Assembly (NCBI RefSeq): GCF_013744875.1
Contig: NZ_CP059399.1
Location: forward strand, 5,146,001 to 5,210,000
Source: Nocardia huaxiensis
GTDB lineage: Bacteria > Actinomycetota > Actinomycetes > Mycobacteriales > Mycobacteriaceae
Length of the DNA: 64,000 nt
Direction: 5' to 3'
Positions 18,358-26,372 of the stretch are shown here, piece after piece. The stretch's first letter is position 1; the number at the start of each line of letters is the position of its first letter. The position numbers were made by a program, and so were the translations under genes. The notes below the pieces were generated by a model. It had not been told where the DNA came from, ran no database searches, and saw nothing but the letters and a program-made list of their open reading frames with translations.

Positions 18358-19614
18358 CTACAGCGCGGGAAACGCGTGCGGAGCGGGCCGGAAAACCACG
18401 GGCAACTCCGTCAGCGCGCGATGGAACGGGCCGGGGCGCCAAACCAGATCCGATTCGGCGACAGCCAGTTTCACCTCCGGGAGGAAATCCAGAAGCTGAT
18501 CGATGACATCCTGTGCGAGCAGGACCCCGTACGGCCGCGCATGCGCGGGACACGCGTGATCGCCGGAGCTGAACGCCAGGTTCCACCCGTTGTCGAGGGA
18601 ATTGCCCGGCGCCAGTTCCGGATCGGTATTGCAGGCAGCCATGCTGATCACCACCGGCTGATGCGCGGGCAACCACACGCCGTCGACCAGCGTGGGCTGC
18701 CGCGGATAGGTGATGCAGTAGTTCGCCATCGGCGGGTCGGTGGCCAGCCGCTCGTCGAGGGCATTCCTGGTCGGCAGCGACATTCCGTGCTCGGTGCTGG
18801 TGAAGCGCGGGTCGGTCATGATCAGAAGCAAGGTGTTGGCGATCAGGTTCACCGGCGGTTCGACACCCGCGGCGAACAACAGCACGAGCTGATGCACCAT
18901 CTCCTCGTCGGTGAGGCCGGCCGGATGCTGGACCAGGCGCGTGACGACATCGTCCGCGGGCTGCTCGCGCTTGAGCGCCGTCAGATCGAGCAGGGCCTCG
19001 CCCATCTGCGCGTTCACCGTCGCGGTGTCCACACCGTCGAACATGGCTGCGCTGGCGGCCGCGACCCGGGCTCCGATCTCCGGTGGGCAGCCGAGGATCT
19101 GGCAGAACACCGAGAAGACCATCGGCAGGGCGTACTGGCTCAGCAGATCGGCATGCCCGTCCTCGCAGAACGCGTTGACCACGTCGACGGCCGAATGTTC
19201 CACCATCGAGCGCACCGCGTTCAGGTTGATCCCGGCCAGAGCGTCGGTCAATGTTCTGCGGTAGCGGGCATGTTCGGCGCCGCTGGTGCGAATCGCATTG
19301 GGCCGGTACTCGATCATCGGCATGATCGGGATCCCAGGCGGCGCGGTCCGCTGCCAGATGCTCGGATCGGCCGGAAAGTGACTGGAGTCGTTGAGAATAC
19401 GCACCGCGGTCGCGTATTTGATCACCAACGTGGCGGGCACCCCGGGCCAGATGTCGACCGGCACCAGCGACCCGTAGGACGTGCGCATACGACGGTAGTG
19501 CCCGTGTGGATCCGCGGCGAATTCCGCACTGTACAGGGGGATTCGAGGACCGATCTCCTCGATCGACGAAATCGAGCTGGAGCTGGCACCCTGACGCGCG
19601 TCGTGCGGATACAC
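18358..19614 (-). CDS. Atypical cytochrome P450 lacking the EXXR motif
   Basis: A 418-residue P450-fold protein. The heme loop FSSGDHACPAHAR keeps the axial Cys, but the residue two after it is Ala instead of Gly. The K-helix reads DERLATDPP, so the Arg of EXXR is Ala. The I-helix reads FAAGVEPPVNLI, without the usual acid-Thr pair. Similar departures are known in the CYP157 family of streptomycetes, where EXXR is also lost; this one may belong there. Loss of the usual oxygen-activating Thr raises the question of whether it is a monooxygenase. It lies divergent from a second such P450 across a 467-bp gap and precedes the acyl-CoA oxidase. Confidence 0.88.
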   Translation of the reverse strand: MYPHDARQGASSSSISSIEEIGPRIPLYSAEFAADPHGHYRRMRTSYGSLVPVDIWPGVPATLVIKYATAVRILNDSSHFPADPSIWQRTAPPGIPIMPMIEYRPNAIRTSGAEHARYRRTLTDALAGINLNAVRSMVEHSAVDVVNAFCEDGHADLLSQYALPMVFSVFCQILGCPPEIGARVAAASAAMFDGVDTATVNAQMGEALLDLTALKREQPADDVVTRLVQHPAGLTDEEMVHQLVLLFAAGVEPPVNLIANTLLLIMTDPRFTSTEHGMSLPTRNALDERLATDPPMANYCITYPRQPTLVDGVWLPAHQPVVISMAACNTDPELAPGNSLDNGWNLAFSSGDHACPAHARPYGVLLAQDVIDQLLDFLPEVKLAVAESDLVWRPGPFHRALTELPVVFRPAPHAFPAL

Positions 19615-20081
19615 CTTTGTCTCCTTGAAATCGGCTGCGGCAGAATGTTACCCAAGACATAGCGGTATGTGCGCTCCGGAGGTGAACGCTGACCGGGTAG
19701 CGGCCGATAACCGCTGCTGCGCAACCCTTCCGGTGAGTCGGACGCTCGCTGCCGCTCGATGACGTCGGGCGAATCGCAGGCCAACCCGCTCTCCGGGTCC
19801 GCGCTGTGCGATCTCGGCCATGCGGGGTGCACAATCCGAGATCGCGGAGTACTCTCATCCCGTGACCGAATTGCGTTACAGCAAACCAGTTTTGGGGCTC
19901 GTGTACGCTACCGGCAAATCGGGTGGAGGGGTGTGCCCGCTCAGGGGCGGGCATGGATCTGGCAACCGCGCTCGATGAGCGTTTGCCATGAAGCAGCCAA
20001 CCACCCCTGAACGGCACATTTGGTGAAAGATTCCGCTGCCCCGCAGCGTTCGTGCCCTCACCACATCCGGGAGCCCCGTTC
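19615..20081. promoter_or_regulatory. Divergent intergenic region between two atypical P450 genes
   Basis: This 467-bp gap holds no convincing gene. It must carry promoters for both flanking P450 genes. A perfect 7-bp stem, TGCCCGC (19934-19940) and GCGGGCA (19947-19953) with loop TCAGGG, lies in the half nearest the rightward gene. AGGGGTG near 19928 and CACCCCT near 20002 could pair around it, suggesting a structured 5' leader. I could not match it to a known riboswitch. Confidence 0.35.
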
Positions 20082-21341
20082 ATGACGTCCGCCGCACCCT
20101 CCGACACCGCACCTGCGGAAACGCGCGTGCACGACAACCGAACCCGAGAGACGGCCGGCGGGATGCCGCACGCTCCGGCCTTCCCCGCCGACCCCCGCCG
20201 GGCCTACGACGACCTGCGCCGCCTGCACCCCTCCCTGGTCACTGTGGAAGTGGCGGAGGGAATTCCGGCGACCCTGGTCATCGGCTACCGGGCGGCGCTG
20301 CGGATCCTCAGCGATCCCGACCACTTCCCGTCCGACCCGCGCGCCTGGCAATCCGCCGCGCCCGCGCGCCGCCCCATCCTGCCGATCCTGGAATGGTTCC
20401 TGATCGACACCGAAACCAGCAGGCCGCAGCATCTTTCGTCCCGCGCCGCGCACACCGCCGGACTGAACGCCATCGACCTGCATCACCTGCGGCGCGTCGT
20501 CGAATCCACCGCGGTCGTGCTGATCAACAACTTCTGCGAAGCCGGCGCCGCGGATCTGCTCACCCAGTACGCCATCCCACTCACCGTGCACGTGATCAAC
20601 ACCCTGCTCGGGCTGCCCCCGGACATCAGCGACCGCATGATCACCGCCATGGCCGAACTGCGTGAGCCCGCCGCCGCCACGCCCCCGGAGCTGCACCACC
20701 AGCACCTGCGCGGCGCGATCACCGAAGTGGTGGCCGCCAAACGCGCCAGACCGGCCGGCGACCTGATCTCCGCGCTGACCACCCACCCCGCCGGTCTGAC
20801 CGATGCCGAGATCACCGCACAGATCGAGGTGTCCTACGCCCGCGGCACCGAGCCCACCTGGAACCTCATCGCGAACACACTGCTGCTCATGATGACCGAC
20901 CAGCGCTTCCACGGCCTGTTCATCAGCGGCTCCCTCTCCACCCGCGACGCCATCGACGAGGTCCTGTTCACCGACCCGCCCCTGGCCGGCTCCTGCGCGC
21001 GCTTCCCACGCCAACCCCAGGTCATCGACGGCGTGCTGTTACCCGCCGACCATCCCGTGATCATCAGCTCCACCGCCGGCAACAACGACCCCGAACTCGG
21101 CGGACACCGAGTCGGCAACCGCGCACACCTCGCCTGGGGCGCCGGCCCGCACTCCTGCCCGGCCCAATCAACGGTCCTGCTGATCGTCCAGGAAGCCCTC
21201 GACCAACTCCTCGACGCCCTCCCCGACATCCAACTGGCCATCCCCGCCGACCGAATCCGCTGGCGCCCCGGCGCTTTCCACCGCGCACCAGAAGCGGTGC
21301 CGGTCACCTTCCCGCCCGCCCCGCCCCTGTCGATTCCGTAG
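20082..21341 (+). CDS. Atypical cytochrome P450 lacking the EXXR motif (paralogue)
   Basis: A 419-residue paralogue of the leftward P450 at 18358-19614. The heme loop is WGAGPHSCPAQ (axial Cys kept, first Phe replaced by Trp). The K-helix DEVLFTDPP has Phe where Arg of EXXR should be. The I-helix YARGTEPTWNLIANTLLLMM has no acid-Thr pair. ATG 20082 follows GGGAG. As with its neighbour, CYP157-like membership is likely but not proven. Such proteins in streptomycetes often accompany conservon genes (sensor kinase, roadblock, DUF742, GTPase); none is seen here. Confidence 0.87.
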   Translation: MTSAAPSDTAPAETRVHDNRTRETAGGMPHAPAFPADPRRAYDDLRRLHPSLVTVEVAEGIPATLVIGYRAALRILSDPDHFPSDPRAWQSAAPARRPILPILEWFLIDTETSRPQHLSSRAAHTAGLNAIDLHHLRRVVESTAVVLINNFCEAGAADLLTQYAIPLTVHVINTLLGLPPDISDRMITAMAELREPAAATPPELHHQHLRGAITEVVAAKRARPAGDLISALTTHPAGLTDAEITAQIEVSYARGTEPTWNLIANTLLLMMTDQRFHGLFISGSLSTRDAIDEVLFTDPPLAGSCARFPRQPQVIDGVLLPADHPVIISSTAGNNDPELGGHRVGNRAHLAWGAGPHSCPAQSTVLLIVQEALDQLLDALPDIQLAIPADRIRWRPGAFHRAPEAVPVTFPPAPPLSIP

Positions 21342-21396
21342 CGAATCGTGCCCTTCTCCGGCGTCGACCGGGGCGGTGCGCGCCTTCCCGGTGCGC

Positions 21397-24021
21397 TCAG
21401 CCGGCGCGAAGTGCCTCCAATTCGCGAACCAGCTCCGAGGCGGTGACGGGATCGAGGGCGTTCGGATCGGTGTCGATCAGGTCGACGCCTGTGACGATGT
21501 GGGCCGAATACCGCATCAGATCGCGCCATTCGAGGCTCGGCGAAATCCGCAGCTGGATGGAACCGCCGGTGCGCAGCGGCCGCACCATGCGGTCGATGGC
21601 GCCGTCGGAGGATGCTCGTATCCACCCTCGGTGCGCCAGTGCCAGCAACCGGCCCGGTGAGGTTTCGAGACCATGGTATTCGCTCAGGTCCGTCGCGAAC
21701 GAGGAGGAGTCCGGTGTCCAGAATGTCCGGTCGAGCTGTGAAAACGGCTGCAGCACGGCGTATTCCGTGAAGATCGTCGCCCACCCGGCGACGGCGGCGC
21801 CCAGCTGCAGCGGATGGGCGATGCCGATCTCGGCGTCGTCGGCTAGGTCGAGAACATCGTCCTCGACGTCGGCGAAGGTGAGATCTTCCGCGATTCGGAA
21901 GGACTGTCGCAGGGTGCCGTCGCTGCCGTAGGCGCCCCACACCAGTCGCCGGGCGAGCTGGCGCAGCATCGGATGGTCGACGAACAGCTCGCGGTGCGCG
22001 AGCGGCGACCAGCGCCGACTCTCGACCATGGCCTGCTCCAGGCGGCGAATCTGTTCCCGGGCAACCTTCTTCGCGCCCACACGCAATGCGGTGAACTGAT
22101 CATAGGAGGCGGTGGCGACGGCCCGGTCGTCCTGCGCGGTGGGTTTGGGCAGAGTCTTGCGGCGCGGGCCCGCGGCCCAGGATCCGTCGGCTGCGCGGCG
22201 GCCGTCGAAGACAACGGGTTCGAGGCGTTCATCGAGATCGATGACGAACCCGCGCGATCCGTAGTCAAGGATGAGCCGGCCATCCTTGCCCAGACCGAAA
22301 CTCGGGATCGCGCGATCGGCCAGTTCGTCCGTCGTCAGGTGGCGCTGCTCGGCGACGGCATCGAGCTTGGCGCGCACGGCCTTCCGGAATCCGCGCTGTC
22401 TCGTGCGCGAGGCGATGTCGCGCAGGTGCCCGAGCGCTGCCGGTGTGCCGATATCGGCCAGCACGTCGAGACCGGTGACCGCACGGGCCGCCGCCGACTG
22501 CCGCGGCCATTGCAGGATCAGCGGGACCAGCAGCCGCGCGGCCTCGTCGTCACCGAACAAGCCCACAGCGCGCAATGTCCAGATTCCGCCCGCCGGGTAT
22601 TCGGCGAACACCCAGGACTGGAACAGGCCCCAGGCGAAGCCGGCCAGCGACATCGGATCGAGAAAGGCCGAAAGCTGCTCGATCGCGGTGGGATCCGGGT
22701 TGCGTCTGGCCAGCACAGCGCACACGACTTCCACGGCCGACGGTGGCAGGGCTCGCGCGGTATCGCTCGTCAGCAATGGCGGTAACACCGGCAGCAGCAA
22801 CCAGGGCGGCACCGCTGCCGGTTTCCGGCGCGGCCGCAACAACTCCGGCAACTCCGCCGATTCGACAATCGGCGGATCGGGTAGCCGCACACCGAATTCC
22901 GCCGCCAGGTCCGGGTGCTGCCAGGCATGTATCCGCAGTAGCGTGTCCACCGCCGAAGACCGCACGGCCTCGGTCGACAACAACCGCATGCGCCGGCGCG
23001 GGAAACGGTGTGCCGCGGCCATCGCCGCCGTCGGAACTCCGTATCGGTCCAGGTTTTGCAGCAGCAGCCGGAACGCTTCGTCGGTGGGCAGATGCGACAG
23101 AATGTCGGCCAAGTCGCACGTTCGCTCCCGCGTCCAGTGGGTGACGTGATCCACGAAGCCCACGGCGGCAATCGTTTCCGCCGCCGCGGGGCCGACGCGA
23201 GAGGCCACGCCAAGGTATTCCGCCGTGGTCACACCAGCACGATTACCGGGCCGCAAACCCGCGATGAAGGCTTTCAGCTGGGGCGCGGTCGTGACGGCTG
23301 TAGCGAGGAGCGCGTACAGGGTGTGAACCCAGTAGTCGTCGGCCACCGGTGCGCCGATATCGGCAGTGACCCAGGACTGTTCGGTCGGAGCCAGGTAGCT
23401 CGAGGCTATGCGGACCGGCAGTGTCCCGGTGGCCGAGCGTATTTCGCCGAGCCGCGCGACAGCGTCGCGGTAGTCGTCGTCGGTGGCGGCGACCAGGTGC
23501 TCGCGTGCCCGCTGCAAGGCCGCCATCGAATAGAAGTGGTAGAAGTGCCGGCCGACCGACCACGGTGTCAGGTCGTACCCGCGGCCACCCGGTACGTCGC
23601 GGTACGAGCGAGTCATCGTGGTCGCGATGAGTGCGGCCTCGGCGGCGAACACCACACCGTGCCGGGCCACCCACGCGTCGACCGTCATGGACCAGAAGTC
23701 GGCCCTGCCGGTACGCCCTCGGCACTCGGTCACGACCGCCAGCGCAGCCGCCCCGAGCGGCGTCGCCGATGCCGAACCGGCCAACGCGGCCGTCCCCGAC
23801 TCGACCGAGGCCGTCGGCCATGAGGCCGCCAGCGCATGATGCAACGAATCCCGTTCGGCCGCAATCACAGTGTCATACAGTTCGACGGCGCTCGGATCGG
23901 GCGTGAAGGGTCGATACGGTGGAAACCCGCGCACCGGAAGCGCCACCCCACGCCAGGCCGCGGGAACCTCCCAGACCTCCTCGTCGAGATCGCCACGCTC
24001 ATGCACAGTCCTACTGGCCAC
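21397..24021 (-). CDS. DUF4132-domain protein
   Basis: An 874-residue cytosolic protein. The C-terminal third matches the DUF4132 pattern (repeated W and acidic motifs such as LVWGAYG and FTEYAVLQPFSQLDR), preceded by long helical HEAT-like repeats (TGLDVLADIGTPAALGHLRD). GTG 24021 is preferred over a start 153 bases upstream because GAGGGGG precedes it. The molecular function of DUF4132 is unknown. It is not obviously part of a neighbouring operon; it ends 55 bases from the convergent P450 stop. Confidence 0.75.
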   Translation of the reverse strand: MASRTVHERGDLDEEVWEVPAAWRGVALPVRGFPPYRPFTPDPSAVELYDTVIAAERDSLHHALAASWPTASVESGTAALAGSASATPLGAAALAVVTECRGRTGRADFWSMTVDAWVARHGVVFAAEAALIATTMTRSYRDVPGGRGYDLTPWSVGRHFYHFYSMAALQRAREHLVAATDDDYRDAVARLGEIRSATGTLPVRIASSYLAPTEQSWVTADIGAPVADDYWVHTLYALLATAVTTAPQLKAFIAGLRPGNRAGVTTAEYLGVASRVGPAAAETIAAVGFVDHVTHWTRERTCDLADILSHLPTDEAFRLLLQNLDRYGVPTAAMAAAHRFPRRRMRLLSTEAVRSSAVDTLLRIHAWQHPDLAAEFGVRLPDPPIVESAELPELLRPRRKPAAVPPWLLLPVLPPLLTSDTARALPPSAVEVVCAVLARRNPDPTAIEQLSAFLDPMSLAGFAWGLFQSWVFAEYPAGGIWTLRAVGLFGDDEAARLLVPLILQWPRQSAAARAVTGLDVLADIGTPAALGHLRDIASRTRQRGFRKAVRAKLDAVAEQRHLTTDELADRAIPSFGLGKDGRLILDYGSRGFVIDLDERLEPVVFDGRRAADGSWAAGPRRKTLPKPTAQDDRAVATASYDQFTALRVGAKKVAREQIRRLEQAMVESRRWSPLAHRELFVDHPMLRQLARRLVWGAYGSDGTLRQSFRIAEDLTFADVEDDVLDLADDAEIGIAHPLQLGAAVAGWATIFTEYAVLQPFSQLDRTFWTPDSSSFATDLSEYHGLETSPGRLLALAHRGWIRASSDGAIDRMVRPLRTGGSIQLRISPSLEWRDLMRYSAHIVTGVDLIDTDPNALDPVTASELVRELEALRAG

Positions 24022-24238
24022 CGGTCCCCCTCGGGTTCTACGAAACTCCCGGTATTCAAGCAAACGAGACCGACACCCGACCCAGCCGAATAGGTTGATC
24101 GGCCGATGCCGGGGATCTCTCGCGGGGCCAGTGTGGGTGGGGACCGGTACCGGCCCGATCCGATAGGGGTGCAATGATTCTCGCCGCCGGGCGGCCCGTC
24201 GGACGGCTCGCGCTCGACCGGCGGCCGGGGGACCTGTT

Positions 24239-24700
24239 GTGAGCAGGCGTATGAGCGATTTGACGCCGCATGCTTCCGCGCGGCACAGATTCGGCGCGGA
24301 GGTGCGCAGGCGACGGATTCAGCGGGGGATGTCGCAGGCCGAGTTGGGGCGCAGGATTCTGCACAGTGCTTCGACGGTCGCCAAAGTCGAGACCGCGCAG
24401 CGGTGGCCGAGCCGGGACTTCGCCGAGCACAGCGATTCGGTTCTCGAGACCGGCGGGGAACTCGTGCGGCTGTGGCATCAGGCGCAGCTGGAGCGCACCG
24501 GTCAGCAGGCCGGTCCGCCGCGGTCGGGGGTGGAGCGGCATCTGGTGGAGAACCATCCGGAGATCGAACCGTTCACCGAGCTGCTGTCCAGGCTGGTCGT
24601 GATCTGGATGGACCTGCGCGGCACCGAAACCTGGCCCGGCGTCCGGGCTCTGATCATCGCCCGGCTCGATGCTGCCCTGTGCTTCGAGCCGGAGTATTAA
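24239..24700 (+). CDS. XRE-family helix-turn-helix regulator
   Basis: A 153-residue protein from GTG 24239 (ATG 24251 possible). The HTH spans about residues 10-70 (FGAEVRRRRIQRGMSQAELG, then HSASTVAKVE). The C-terminal part is not DUF5753 and I do not recognise it. It lies 174 bases upstream of a 51-residue peptide gene, an Asn-synthetase-like ligase and an ABC exporter, so it is the probable regulator of that group. A dyad at 24745-24762 in the gap is a candidate binding site. Confidence 0.75.
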   Translation: MSRRMSDLTPHASARHRFGAEVRRRRIQRGMSQAELGRRILHSASTVAKVETAQRWPSRDFAEHSDSVLETGGELVRLWHQAQLERTGQQAGPPRSGVERHLVENHPEIEPFTELLSRLVVIWMDLRGTETWPGVRALIIARLDAALCFEPEY

Positions 24701-24744
24701 CAGGAATTCGAAAAGGTCCAAATCGTGTACAGCACTGCGTTTTT

Positions 24745-24762
24745 GGACAGAGATCGCTGTCC
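24745..24762. promoter_or_regulatory. Inverted repeat upstream of peptide gene, candidate operator
   Basis: GGACAG (24745-24750) and CTGTCC (24757-24762) form a perfect 6-bp dyad around AGATCG, 45 bp after the XRE regulator stop and 112 bp before the small-peptide ATG. Position and size fit an operator for the neighbouring XRE protein. A short transcript hairpin is the alternative. Confidence 0.4.
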
Positions 24763-24874
24763 GTTTCGGGATATTGCAGCGGGCCGGTGAGCCACGTTGA
24801 ATCGATTGCGGAAGCGAAATCCGTTCACTTCCTGCGAAAGTCCGCACAATTGATTGCACGAATTGGAGACAGAA

Positions 24875-25030
24875 ATGGCGAAGAAGAGCTGCCCCGGCGA
24901 CGGCTGCTACGGCAAGGGCGTCAAGGGTGAGGATGACGGCGGGGAATTCAACCCTGAATTCTGGCAGCCGGACACCATCCGGATCCTGCTCGAGGATCTC
25001 GACCGAATGCTGGCCTGCGCCAGCGTGTAA
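24875..25030 (+). CDS. 51-residue peptide, candidate RiPP precursor
   Basis: ATG 24875 follows GGAGA at 24865-24869. The 51-residue product has two halves. Residues 1-23 are rich in Gly, Lys, Cys and acid (MAKKSCPGDGCYGKGVKG, then EDDGG). Residues 24-51 begin EFNPEFWQPD and continue as a likely amphipathic helix, IRILLEDLDRMLACASV. There are three Cys (6, 11, 48) and Lys and Asp/Glu residues close enough for side-chain amide bonds. Directly downstream are an Asn-synthetase-like amide ligase and an ABC exporter, the pattern of a ribosomally made, modified peptide. It lacks an obvious lasso leader motif, and no lasso B protein is near. The function is inferred from size and context only. Confidence 0.65.
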   Translation: MAKKSCPGDGCYGKGVKGEDDGGEFNPEFWQPDTIRILLEDLDRMLACASV

Positions 25031-25084
25031 CAAGATCGGGTAGGCGGTCCGCAGGGCCGTCGCCCCCGAATCGGGAGCAGTAGC

Positions 25085-26356
25085 GTGTCGAAGGACAGAA
25101 TTTCTCGGAGCAGGCTGGCGCTGTGGTTCGCCTGGCCGGCGATCACGGGCGAATTCGGCCCGGCCGAACCATTCGAGAACGGTAGGGACCTGGTGATCGA
25201 GCCGCCATGGCCCGAGCCGGACGATTCGATCCACGACCTTCGTGGAGAATTCATCCAGTCTGTCCGGCGCGCGGTCGGGGACAGTGCGGGAATCGCCGTG
25301 CAATTGTCCGGCGGGCTCGATTCCCTCGCTGTTCTCGCCACGGTGATCGCGGAATTCGGTGCGGAACGCCGCATTTCCGCGATCACGATCGAGATGATCG
25401 ATGACCGCGGGCGATCGAACGTGCCGATCGTCACCGGCCTGCTCGAGGCGCTCGCGGCACCCTGCGAGCTGTACACCGCCGACCTGGCGCGCACACCCGC
25501 CGGACGGCCGGAATGGGATGCGGCGGGGCCTCGGCTCGACGCGCTGCCCGAAGCCAACCGGGTGGCCGTCGAGCTGGCGCACGCCGCCGGTGCCACGGTG
25601 CTGCTCAGTGGTGACGGCGCGGACGAACTGCTCGGCAGCCCGCAGTTTCTGACGCCCGACCTCTTCGGCAGGGGAGAAGGGCGGCATCTGCCGCGCTACT
25701 GGGGAGGCCACCGGGGACAACACCATTCGGTCGCCACGCTCGAATTGCTCGCGCTCGCAGCGGATCAGATGTCCCCGCGCCGCCGCGCCATGCTCTATCT
25801 CGCGTGCGCGTGGCCCGACCTGTGCACGCGAAGAACGCACGAATTCCTGACCGCCGGCTACCGCGGTGCGGTCGACGAGTGGACAACCGCCTGGGTCCGC
25901 TCCCTGATCGACCTGCACGCGACGAATCATGCCGCATTCGGCCCGATGGAAGCCTGGAGCGACCTCTATCCACATCAGCGTTTGCGGACGCCGGGACTCA
26001 TTCCCAAGCGCGACCCCTTTCTCGATCCGGAATTCGTAGAGCGAGCGATGCGGCTGCCATTGCGGCGCCGGTACGACCCCGCCTGCCCGCACCGCTACTG
26101 GCGCCGAAAGTCCCAGGTACTCAAACTCATTCCGGCGCGGCTCCGGCCGTCCCTGCCGACGACCAAACAGATATTCAGTCGCGCGATCCTGAACCGCATC
26201 GACAGACCATTCGTCGCCGAGAACCTGATCGAGAGCGGCATCCTCGAACCGGATCACTCCAAGCGCGCATCGAACGCCCTGATCGCATTGCGCGTCATGG
26301 AAGTCGAACAGTGGCTGACCGAAGCCCTGGAGCGCGGTTACCGCGTCACCGACTGA
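25085..26356 (+). CDS. Asparagine-synthetase-like amide ligase without glutaminase domain
   Basis: A 423-residue protein. The ATP pyrophosphatase loop SGGLDS is at about residue 75, and LLSGDGADELLG near 174 is the second synthetase motif. Standard AsnB and lasso-peptide cyclases have 200 or more residues of N-terminal Ntn-type domain before the loop; here only about 70 remain, ending in FENGRDLVIEPPW, which resembles the tail of that domain. GTG 25085 is preceded by GGGAG, and the upstream in-frame codons reach the peptide gene's TAA without another start, so the short form is real. Expected chemistry is adenylation of a carboxylate and amide formation with an amine rather than glutamine-derived ammonia. 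The upstream peptide is the likely substrate. Confidence 0.85.
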   Translation: MSKDRISRSRLALWFAWPAITGEFGPAEPFENGRDLVIEPPWPEPDDSIHDLRGEFIQSVRRAVGDSAGIAVQLSGGLDSLAVLATVIAEFGAERRISAITIEMIDDRGRSNVPIVTGLLEALAAPCELYTADLARTPAGRPEWDAAGPRLDALPEANRVAVELAHAAGATVLLSGDGADELLGSPQFLTPDLFGRGEGRHLPRYWGGHRGQHHSVATLELLALAADQMSPRRRAMLYLACAWPDLCTRRTHEFLTAGYRGAVDEWTTAWVRSLIDLHATNHAAFGPMEAWSDLYPHQRLRTPGLIPKRDPFLDPEFVERAMRLPLRRRYDPACPHRYWRRKSQVLKLIPARLRPSLPTTKQIFSRAILNRIDRPFVAENLIESGILEPDHSKRASNALIALRVMEVEQWLTEALERGYRVTD

Positions 26357-26372
26357 ATCCACGAGGAGAACA

